In this document: positions 21,986 through 31,120 of the stretch, piece after piece
Position numbering within the stretch: the stretch's first letter is position 1
Layout of the letters: each line of letters starts with the position of its first letter
DNA from: Blasia pusilla
Lineage: Eukaryota; Marchantiophyta; Marchantiopsida; Blasiales
DNA length: 64,000 nt
Assembly (NCBI GenBank): GCA_050084515.1
Contig: CM114272.1
Location: forward strand, 28,892,001-28,956,000
Direction of reading: 5' to 3'
Notes under the pieces: generated by a model
Told to the model about the DNA's origin: nothing
The model's database searches: none
The model's input: the letters and a program-made list of their open reading frames with translations, nothing else
Translations under genes and position numbers: made by a program

Positions 21986-23305
21986 ATGGATATTTTAGAT
22001 GAAGAGAGAATGAGTGCTTCAATGAACATGTGCTTCTTGACTATTTATTTGGTTATTATAATTCAAATTCTTTCTACTCATCTTTTTTTCCTTCAAGTTA
22101 GGAGTAGGAGGTCCTTCTTTCATTATCGTGCTCTCTTCTATTTCCAATTCATGATGAATGCTAGGTCTAGTATTACATCACGTCGCATGTTCTCTCCTTG
22201 GTATATTTTACCACAATCTATGACATTTACATGTCTTTCCATTGACGAAACTAGAATAAGAAGAGATCATCCGGAGCGATTTAGAGATTTCTTTCGTGTC
22301 ACGGTAAATACATTTGACTTTATTTGTGATATGTTACGGAGTCGACTAATTACTAATCCTCCCCATTCCCTACAAGTCTTACCAAACAGGTTGTTGAGTG
22401 TTGAGAGACAAGTCGCTATTACTCTACGATGTCTTGCCACAGGGAATCAAATGAAGGGGATTGGAGAGCTTTTCGGTATCGGAAAATCTACAACGGTGCA
22501 AGTTGTCTTTAGAGTCATTAATGCACTTGTGGAGGAGGCACGTGGGGCAGTGGCTTGGCCGAAAGGACAGCATATGGAGAGGGTAAAATCAGATTTCAAA
22601 GCACAACATGGATTTTTGAATTGTTGCGGTGCAATTGATGTCACTCACTTCCTCATGGAACTACCAGCGGGTGCAAATTCCACAGTTTGGTATAGTCATA
22701 AAAGCAAATCTTATGTTTGTGCGATGCAAGCTATCGTTGATTCAAGACTGAAATTCCTAGATGTGTTCATTGGATATCCTGCTTCTATTCATGATACTTG
22801 AATTCTTCGAAACTCCCAATTCTACAAAAATGTAACTTGCAACCAAAGGGTCCTAGATGGACATTCACTTCCATTAAGAAATGGTGAGAGGATTCGAGAG
22901 TATATTATTGGTGATGCAGTATATCCACTCTTGTCATGGCTCATAGTTCCTTATCCAGGAGCACCTATTGGACAAAAGGACACTTGGAAATTTTATCATT
23001 CTTCCATGAGGATGTGTGTGGAGAGAGCTTTCGGCCGATTAAAAGGGACATGGCGCATACTCAATGGAGTCATTTACAAGCCAAACTTACAAGCACTACC
23101 GAAGATGATATTTGCTACGTGTGCTCTTCATAACATCATGATAGATAGAGAAGATCCTCTAGTATATGATCTCATGGATCCCTCCTCCTTGACAAGGATG
23201 CATGTAGCACAAGGTTATAGCAATCCTCCAAACAATGAAACAACATTTGAAGGAAGGAGAAATCGTGATGCTCTTTTCGAGCATATCATGGCAAGAGTTG
23301 AATAG
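21986..23305 (+). pseudogene. Harbinger transposase, one premature stop
   Basis: Two stretches in the same frame (21986-22801 and 22802-23305) are separated only by a TGA at 22799-22801, in ...YPASIHDT-stop-ILRNS. Before it come the HTH-like region (QVAITLRCLATGNQMKGI, IGKSTTVQVVFRVI) and LNCCGAIDVTHF with the first catalytic Asp. After it come YIIGDAVYPLLSW with the second Asp, and VERAFGRLKGTWRIL with the Glu. All three DDE residues survive. The protein cuts and pastes the element at TTA/TAA sites. The first 50 or so codons are hydrophobic and may be leader or intron, with the true start perhaps at the Met near 22151. Confidence 0.85.
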
Positions 23306-23474
23306 TAATTTCAACATACCAGTAGAAATACATAGAATTACACGTACATATAGCATACAGGTAGAAGTACCTCATATATATCCATATATATGCTTTACAT
23401 ATAAGTACATCTCATATGGCTATTTTTGTTCATTGTGTCCTCAATGAAGTTCAATTATTTCTTAATGTAAACTC

Positions 23475-24795
23475 TCAAGATCTCCCTTGAAATCCCCTAC
23501 CAAAGGCATGACAAAAGACCGTAGATATCATTGTAAGAGCATCCGCATTCTGTTGTAGGACTTCCAACTCTAATTTTCGCTGTTCAATATCCATTCTTTG
23601 ACCATCATGTATAACATCTATCATGGCATTAGTAGACTCCTTCATGGCATCTCCCATGGAGCTCTTACGCCGTCGTTTTCCTCTAATCCCATCATTGAGG
23701 CTCTTCCTTTTTGAACTTTCCTTGCCGAAATCTACATTGCCACATAACACCACTAAAGTCATTAACTACATTTCCACATAAGACCAAAAAAGTCACAAAA
23801 ATCGTTAAAGACAATTATAAGAACCTTCAGTATGAGCACACGATGAAGGCGCACGCGGGTTAGTTGGGATCTCTTCTGCATCCACTGGGATCTGAAATGA
23901 CTCCACATCTATACAAACAATAAATAAATTAGTAGTAGCATATGTGCATAATAAGTGAAATTAACAAAGAAAAGAACTTCTTTGTTTCATATTCATGTAC
24001 CTGGAGAAGACAATGGAGAAGAAGGTTCGTTGGTTGGGATCTCAAATGACTCCACCTCTATATAAACAACCAATAAGTTAGTAGTAGCCTTGTATTGATA
24101 CTAAGAAACAAATAAACAAGGTCACATCCTTCTTCTTTTGATAAGATTGATATACCTGGTGGCACGAGTGAAGCTATCGGACTCATGGGTGGAGGATTGA
24201 AGTGAGCATTAAGATCAGGTAGAAGTGAAGTATCAAAGGTGGACACTCCTATGCTCTCCGGGTCCACGTCTTGTCTTTTGGGGAGCCATTCTACTAGACC
24301 CTTGTAATAGGCTTCATCAAAGTTTGAAGGTAAACCTAGTGCTTTCCGGTCCTTTCTTAACATGCGAGTGTCAAAGTAAGACAATTCGCCGCTTTTGGCC
24401 TTTCGCTCCCAATCATGAACCTGTAATGAAAACTTACATGAGTGTCAATTGTAAAATAAAGACACTTCATGTTTTTCATCACATCATAAAAATTGGATAC
24501 CACCAACTTAACTTACTTGTTTGAATTTTTTTATGAGAGCACTCCATTTCTTTTTGCACGCCTGGCCATCACGAATAGGTTGCTTTATCCCATTGTTCAA
24601 ACAAAAGTCAGCCACTTTTTTCCACTTTTGTTTTAAGGTGGCCATAGTAGATTGAGTAGTATAATTCAATTCTAATCTCTCCATTTCATCTCGTTTTGCT
24701 GCAATCAGAATTTGAATCTCGGAAGTTGTCCATGGAATCAGCTTAGCATTCTGCGTTGGTACTTGAGAATCGAGTATGACACAATCCTCGTCCAT
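23475..24795 (-). CDS. Harbinger Myb/SANT-like DNA-binding protein (spliced)
   Basis: Three minus-strand blocks fit one gene. The first (24795-24508) is a trihelix/Myb-like domain: PWTTSEIQILIAAKRDEME, LKQKWKKVADFCLNNG, QACKKKWSALIKKFK, with tryptophans at the usual spacing. The second (about 24384-24160) is a polar linker. The third (about 23762-23500) has a KRRRK basic stretch, then an amphipathic helix (IEQRKLELEVLQQNADALTMI). Introns between them are inferred. In Harbinger elements this protein binds the ends and brings the transposase to the nucleus. It converges on the transposase gene with about 170 bp between them. Confidence 0.7.
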
Positions 24796-24972
24796 ATGAC
24801 TTCCTCCCTACAACGGCAAGAAAAAAGAGTAGTGAAACTTTTATTTTTGAAAAAATGGAAAAATGGATGTTCTTTATTTTTGAAAAATTTGAAAAAATGG
24901 ATGTTCTTTCAATGCACTACATGAGGTAGATACTTAAACCTTTGTTAATTACATCAATGCAGCAAAGAGATT

Positions 24973-25431
24973 TCAAAGGGTGGATGCAACTGGCTTAGAG
25001 ACATGGCTCTTCCTTTCTTCAAGAGACAAAAGTTCAATGGTTGGGTAACATCCGAGGACCCGGCTTCTTTCACAGTCTTCCACATTCACAAAATAATTCT
25101 CTACCTTGGAAGCAGTAACGGACTCGCTCTGTACCTCCAGGTCAGCAAGAGTGACTTCATTATCTAGGATTGAGGTCTCACTTAGATCCATATTTACAAC
25201 AGCTCCGTCTGAATATATTGAAAGTCCAGGGTACTCGTGCTCTCCAATGAGGTCTTTGGGTGGAAGACAATCTGCACTGTCCTGCACTATCGTACACACA
25301 TAACCATCACGCTTCGTTTGAAAGCAGAACAGGGGAGGTCTACCAGTGACAACCCACAAAGAACGAAACGGGGGAAAGGCCCCGAAAGCGGAGGGTAAAA
25401 GCGTTAAATCTGAGGAGGATAGAGAGTACAT
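24973..25431 (-). CDS. Hypothetical 152-codon ORF
   Basis: An open frame with balanced composition (MYSLSSSDLTLLPSAFGAFP at the start; acidic middle with YPGLSIYSDGAVVNMDLSE). I recognise no family, signal peptide or membrane span. It may be an exon of a host gene or relic of the neighbouring element. Coding status is doubtful. Confidence 0.25.
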   Translation of the reverse strand: MYSLSSSDLTLLPSAFGAFPPFRSLWVVTGRPPLFCFQTKRDGYVCTIVQDSADCLPPKDLIGEHEYPGLSIYSDGAVVNMDLSETSILDNEVTLADLEVQSESVTASKVENYFVNVEDCERSRVLGCYPTIELLSLEERKSHVSKPVASTL

Positions 25432-25439
25432 TTGACGGA

Positions 25440-27519
25440 AGGGAATCCGAGATCCAATCCATTGTGACTCGCTCTTGAAGACGGAACGGAGAGAGCTATT
25501 TGAAAGCTGTAAGCGATCATCACACGTTACGCTTCAAACGATCAAGTGAAGGGATCGAATCCAGTAGCTCTAAGAGATGAGAGCAATCAATTAGAAAATG
25601 ATGAACTCTAGGCAAAATTGAACCGAGGAAGGGGGTAAAACGGTGAACACAAACACTGCTTTACATCTCAGTGAACGAAGGGAAACAAAGGAAAGAAAAG
25701 GAGAGCGACGGCATAAGATCCAATCCGACGAAAGAATAAGCAGTAAACCAAGTTACTGTGATGAATCAATCCGTTAGTTGCCGGAGTTCCAAGTGTGCAT
25801 CTGCTCTTCTTGGAACTGCATTGTGCCCACCAGCCAAGCCACCCACATGGTTTGCATCCCCATAACAAATACCCACCACGCCAGAAGGCCCTTGAGTCCA
25901 TCTGCCATCCAAGTTGGGGTTGAATGCTGTCATCTGTGAAGGTAAGTCTTTCAAGTGCCCTCACAACTGGATCTGGGTCAACATCATTTGGGAGCTATCA
26001 ACCAGGATCAACATCATTTGGGAGCTGGTGCGTGTTAGACGAGAACTGCAGAGGTGATTGAACTAATTCAAGTAATTTTTGCGGATTGGGGACTTCTGGT
26101 GTATTAGGCTTTGTTTCTAGATGACATCCTTGTCTTCTGGATCGGATAAGGTGGCTATCTCCGCGTAGCACTAGCTCTGAGACTCTTCACATCATGACTG
26201 CGGAGAGTAAGCTCGTTCTTTCGGGTGGTTTTCAATCGGAACGTGTTTGTTCCCATTTTTGTGCTGGTTGTGTTTTAGTTCAGCATGTCATCGCTTATTT
26301 CGTCCCTAATATGCGTGCACAATGGAACTGTGAGAAGATTTGGATGAAAATGATTCGTCGTGAAGGGGCTGCAGATCCTCCAGTCGTTGCTTACGAGTAT
26401 CGAGACATGTCTAAAGATTAGACCAGCTCAAATTCAGCGTATAGAAATAGAGTGAAAAATGTCACTTATTCTCCGCGTGGAGGAAGAGAGAGTTGTTTCG
26501 AGGCATCTAGTCCTGAAAAATTCCAAATGCCTATAGGACCGGCTCTATGCATGTGAATTACAGAGCATTCGACTGGTACCTTCACATCCAGATTATGGAT
26601 ATTGCCTCGAGGTTTCAAGCGTAATTGCTCGGTGTTAGACGACCGGGTGCTTTCGGCCGATTAAAACAAGCTGCTTGAGGAGTTGGTAGACCTTCTCTTA
26701 ACACAAGCGATTTAGTAGATCGATTATGAGCGGATGGAGGAGTTGTCGAGCTTGCGTAAGCACAGTGCCGAAAGCGTAACAAGATAGATTGAATATACGA
26801 AATCTGTTTTGTCGATTTTGCACACGCAAGATGATCAAAAAATCTCGATCCGACGTCAACATCATTTGGGAGGAGTGCGTGTTAGGCGAAGCTGCAGAGG
26901 TGATTGAACCGAGTGATGTAGTACCAGCAGATTCGTCGTGCGGAAATGCGAAAAGGTAATCGATTGCACCTAAGCCATTATAGAGCAATTCGGCAAGAAG
27001 CCCAATCGATTAATAAATCCATGAAACAGAAGTATAGGGGATGCACGGAGAAAATAATCGGAAGAGCCCATGCCGGGACAGATGCGGATCCATAAGAAAA
27101 GATATGGGACGAAACTCATCTTCAAAATGAAAGCCGATGGAGTAAACATATGCCGTCATGTCTCTATCCGCACTACTTCCTTTTTATATACAAAGTTAAT
27201 TGTACTTTGAACTCACTTTGCTTCCATAAACACGCCACGAGAATCGCAATAGGATGAGCTACCCCTTCCATTTACAATTTGCATCCCTCATGGTTCTATC
27301 TCATCACACTGGATGTTGAGGTAACTACACTGTAGCTCTATACTCAAAGCTAAGTATACTAGTACACTCATATTTGTTCAATGGCGCACGTTACTTTCTT
27401 GTCGATCTGTCCCCGATAGATAGCTGAGATTTTATTGTGAAACGCAGAAGCCCCCAATGAGCACGCATGCCACCTCACTTCAGCCCGGTAATAAAGTTCA
27501 TACGGAAATCACGGTACCT
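25440..27519. other. Unassigned sequence with a duplicated segment
   Basis: Short frames only (25964-25668 minus, 26194-26421 plus). A 55-bp segment beginning CAACATCATTTGGGAG and reading on to GCAGAGGTGATTGAAC is present at about 26009-26061 and again at about 26862-26909, with a partial third copy at about 25980, so part of this stretch is repeat-derived. No gene identified. Confidence 0.45.
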
Positions 27520-28231
27520 TCAACGTAAGTAACCAAAAATTGGCGAACTTCCGCCCTCCGTCGTCTTCAGCGATGGCCCAAGTATTGAAGGCGCCTGGCG
27601 TTTCAATGGTTGGTGGCTCGTGAGGTAACTGCGGTTCTTTCTTGGTGGCGCATCCACTTGAGCGGAACGACCGTCTTTAAAACGAAATCGGATCGAGAAA
27701 GAATCGGGAGGAAAAGGGGATGCACATTCATCAGCGGCAGAAGTTGAGGGACGATCGAGAAAGAACGGGAGGAACAGGGCTGCACATTCATCAAAGCGGC
27801 AAAAGTTGAGGGACGGCCCTTGGTGAGCCTTTGTATCGAGATGCAAATGCAAGGTTCGAGAAAGTTTGTGAGTGGAAATTCTTCCTGCATCATGGGACCC
27901 GGCTACAAGAAGGCCTCGCAAGAAACTATTCGTCACAAGAAACTATTCGTCACCCTGCCGTCCATGGACGGAATGGATCCAAACAGAAAGCGAAAAAAAC
28001 AGCTAGAACTGGAACCAGAAGGACCAGGTTTTTCAAATTTCTACCGGCCCCAACGGGTTGTGGAGGTCGCGAGGACGCAAATCATTTCTTGCGCCCAATT
28101 TTTTTGGGCACAAGAAAACCAAGGACTGCCGGATAAAACCAACGACTCTCTTTGCAAATCACTGCCTCCGGCCGGGACAAAAGAGTCTGGACCGTTTGAT
28201 GAAGATCTGCTTTAACAAGACCCGGCCCTTA
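27520..28231. repeat. Harbinger-related debris with a 60-bp tandem duplication
   Basis: Two tandem copies of a 60-bp unit starting GATCGAGAAAGAA and ending GTTGAGGGAC lie at about 27692-27814. From about 28060 the sequence (AGGACGC, then TTGCGCCCAA, then TTTGGGCAC) is recognisably related to the interior of the MITE at 3946-4186 in reverse orientation. The segment ends GACCCGGCCC followed by TTA at 28229-28231. It is probably the remains of one or more Harbinger-type elements. Reading frames across it are not convincing. Confidence 0.5.
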
Positions 28232-28376
28232 GGGCCCGATTCCAACCAACCCATTGATTCCATAACTTTCCGTTCAGTTTTGCTGGTCCCTGCCAGCAAC
28301 CGGGGCAAAGCCGCAGGTTCCGCAGGATCTTGGGGTCGCGCGCGACCACAAGCCCGAGCCTCGTGGAATCGGGAGC
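28232..28376. mobile_element. Harbinger-type MITE, 145 bp, upstream of the F-box gene
   Basis: Begins GGGCCCGATTCCA and ends TGGAATCGGGAGC. These are inverted repeats matching over 11 of 13 bases, and TTA lies directly outside both ends (28229-28231 and 28377-28379). It contains an 11-bp-arm palindrome like that of the coding Harbinger element. It lies about 290 bp before the F-box start codon, within probable promoter sequence. Confidence 0.75.
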
Positions 28377-28668
28377 TTATGGCCATGGGTCGTTAGCCCC
28401 GTCCGGCACGTGGCGACGGAGATCGCGGGAAATTCATCGCGTGTCCGCTCAGTGATGGGTGCGCGCAATTCTTCTCTTGCAACGGGTTTTCGAATACTTG
28501 CCTCCCGCGTCGCCATTTAAATCGCGAATCGGCCCAACCCTCTTCACTCTTCCCCTCCTGTCCTCGCCTCTCCGCTGCACAGGACCATCCGGACCCAACA
28601 TCTGAGGAAAGGACAATCGGGGAGAGAGAGAGTGAAGGGAGCGGATCGTAGAGTAGAGCGCTGCAGCG

Positions 28669-31120
28669 ATGGACGGGCGCGCGCTGTTCGCGCAGTTGAT
28701 GGAGGCGGCGGAGTGCAGCTTTGCGGAGGAGAAGAAGGAGAAGAAGCGGAGGAGGCTGTCGGAGAGAGACCTGTACGATCAGGGCCGGGAGTTCCTGAGT
28801 GATCTGCTGCAGCAACGCCACGATGTGGAAATGGAGGCGCAGCGAGGGATCAGGAGCAGGAACATGAGTATGAGGATTAGTATGAATACGAGCAGGAGCA
28901 GGAATAGTGGAGGCGGAACCAACGTGGAGGCGCTGCCGCGCGAAGTGTATATGAAGATCTTCTGCCTGGTGCCGGCCAGGGACATAGCCGGTGTGTGCAG
29001 TCTGGTTTGCAGGTCGTGGCGAGATTTCGTTCTCTGTGACTCGCTGTGGAAGGAGCTGTGTGTTGGATCGGGGCTCCGTGATTACCATCTGCCGAAGAAT
29101 AGTTTTCGAACTTGGAAGGCTCTGTACGGAGCTGTGTTCGGGACCAATTTGATCGCCAGCCCGCACTTCGACCGCCTGGATCATATCGATGTGGGAAGAG
29201 TCAAGGCCCGGGCCCAGAGATGGTGCGAACCTAAGCATCGTATGCATCTGGATTACTTCATTTCCGAGGGAGAGAGTCCTGACGAGCCTCACTCCTCGTG
29301 TCACTGGTGCCCGGTGTCTCTCGGCGGGTCTCGATTTCAACGAGGTGGTGGAGATGGGATTGTTCGAGAGTGTCCACCAGAGGGCTGCCCTCCGTTTCCG
29401 GGGGCTCCCGAGAGACCGATTCTGGCCACCTCCTATGAATGGGGGACGGTCCAGCAGAGCGTGGACCTTTCCATGTACCCCAGAAGGTTTCTAGACTCCA
29501 GTCCTGGATTGTTGTTCTCTGTCTGGTGCGCTGGTAAAGGAGGATCTGTGGGTGTGGCGAGGGCTCAGATTCTTCTGCGAGACAAACTCATGAAGGTTAT
29601 CGGCTGCTGGTAGGCGAACTCCTTATAATTTCTCCTTTAGGTGCTTCGATTCCTTACGGTATCGGTGCCTGCTTTAGTCGCTGCCGCGGATTTGTGTTTC
29701 ACGTCAGCCACCGTGCGGATCTCGTAGATTTGGTCGGAGGTGGCACTGGACAGTGCTGCTCTACTCATTTACTGTTCGCTCGAGGTTAATGGGTTTAAGG
29801 GGTTTTGGTTGTAGCTTCTATTCTTGCGAAACCCTCGTCGGTGGAAGTAGAGAATAGGAAGAGCTTGTTGATATCGTCATCCGGATGCGGACATTCCTGA
29901 CCGCATCCGGATGTCGCACACGGGATAATTCTCAGCAACCTTGACTTCGCGTAGCAGGGTTCGTGTAGTGTTCAGCGGAAAGATTTCGGTCTTGTTTCGC
30001 TCGTTTACTTCTGGACATTGAATCTTCAGATTCTCGCTGGGGAATGGGTGGGCGGTTGCCGAAATGCTGTGTTATTGTCGAGATCACCAATACCGCTAGT
30101 AGCGAAGGCATGGGTTCTTTCCGGGATGTCCCACTTCATAATGCCCACACGTTGTTCGATGTGCGTGACAGGGATTCAACGAAGCAAAAGCACAGCCTAA
30201 CAAGTGGAAGAAGGTCGAAGGATTCGTCCATCTTTACCCCACGGTATGCTTCGCCACGATTCCAGGTTTCTGTGGGTCGAGTCGTGCTCCGTAGAAGGGG
30301 GTGATTCCAGAAGTTTAGGTACTTGCCAAGGTCTCGAACCATCGCACCAAGTTTCCTTGATCAGTCGAAAGGATCATGGCCAAGGATCCGAGACTTATTC
30401 CTAGATCTTTGATTGGGGGTGTGAATTCTTCAGGGATTGCGATGGATCACTGTGAATCTGTATGGCATGAGTTTAGTGAAGAAGCGAGGTTTCAACGGAG
30501 CCAAGTTCACTGCCGTCCACTTGAAATTCATGACGCCGACCGAGGTAAGCGAGCTTGATCCGATTCTTCTCAAGAAGTCGCTCAGAAATATTTCAGGAAA
30601 GGATAGGCGTTGCACTACCATCATAGAAAAACAGTTCCGACGGATCGATAAGCCGATAAATCTTTTCAGCAATCGGTGGCTCAGAGGGCAAGAATTGTTC
30701 GTCTCTAACAATTCATACCGATCTTGCATGTTCAGGTACATCACTACACGGGTGGGACACACCGGGCAGTGGGGAGACGGTGAGCCTCGCTGCTCTCAAT
30801 TTGAGCTCAAAATTAATCGTCTCGCCGAAGTCCTAGCCACACGAGTGAGGCAGGCAACAGCAGCTCCACCCACCTCCGATTCCTTCGGCATCTTCAAGCA
30901 GGCAGCCACTTATCGTCACGGGGCACGGGCACTTACCTGCCGCTGCATTCCTTACACGAGTCGAGTCCAGCTTGGGAGAGAAAGCCCACTGGCTTTTCCC
31001 GAGGCGGAAGTGATCGGCAGAAGCGGCAAGAAGAAGGCAATTCCTGCGAGCAACCATTCTTGTTTCTCCTCTACCGAGCACGGTAACTGGACCTCCGCGA
31101 CGAGCTTGGCCCGGGAGTAG
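28669..31120 (+). CDS. F-box protein with FBA (F-box-associated, glycoprotein-binding type) domain
   Basis: Substrate receptor for an SCF ubiquitin ligase. Exon 1 (28669 to about 29595) encodes an acidic/basic N-terminus, an F-box (EALPREVYMKIFCLVPARDI...VCRSWRDFVLCDSLWKELC) and the first half of an FBA domain (GGGDGI, LATSYEWGTVQQSVDL, LDSSPGLLFSVWCAGKGG), then donor AAG|GTTATC. A short exon at about 30172-30243 gives GFNEAKAQPNKWKKVEGFVHLYPT. A last exon from about 30736 gives YITTRVGHTGQW...SQFELKI, the usual end of FBA. FBA proteins such as mammalian FBXO2/6 bind N-glycans of misfolded glycoproteins; the ligand here is unknown. The frame of the last exon does not fit a simple join to the middle exon, so that junction is unresolved. 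The final 100 codons overlap the dynein 3' end on the other strand and may not be coding. Start chosen at the first Met, with many GA-rich leader bases upstream. Confidence 0.75.

Larger units (their letters stand above)
21559..24900. mobile_element. PIF/Harbinger DNA transposon (right end not resolved)
   Basis: Left terminus GGGCCGGGTCGCATGGGC is preceded by TAA, the preferred Harbinger target. Inside are the two genes typical of the superfamily, arranged tail to tail: a DDE transposase (plus strand, 21986-23305) and a Myb/SANT-like DNA-binding protein (minus strand, 24795-23475). A perfect 14-bp-arm palindrome lies at 21579-21608. I could not find a matching right terminus followed by TAA. 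GACCCGGCCC followed by TTA occurs at 28219-28231, but it is 3.3 kb further and has a different target triplet. Confidence 0.8.

Noticed and set aside
21559-28231. One 6.7-kb Harbinger element ending at GACCCGGCCC before 28229
   Set aside because: The outside triplets differ (TAA on the left, TTA on the right), the right terminus matches for only about 10 bases, and unrelated sequence fills 25-28 kb. I kept the two as separate.
28393-29340. Long minus-strand frame opposite the F-box gene
   Set aside because: It mirrors the GC-rich F-box exon on the other strand and has arginine/leucine-rich, low-complexity translation with no domain.
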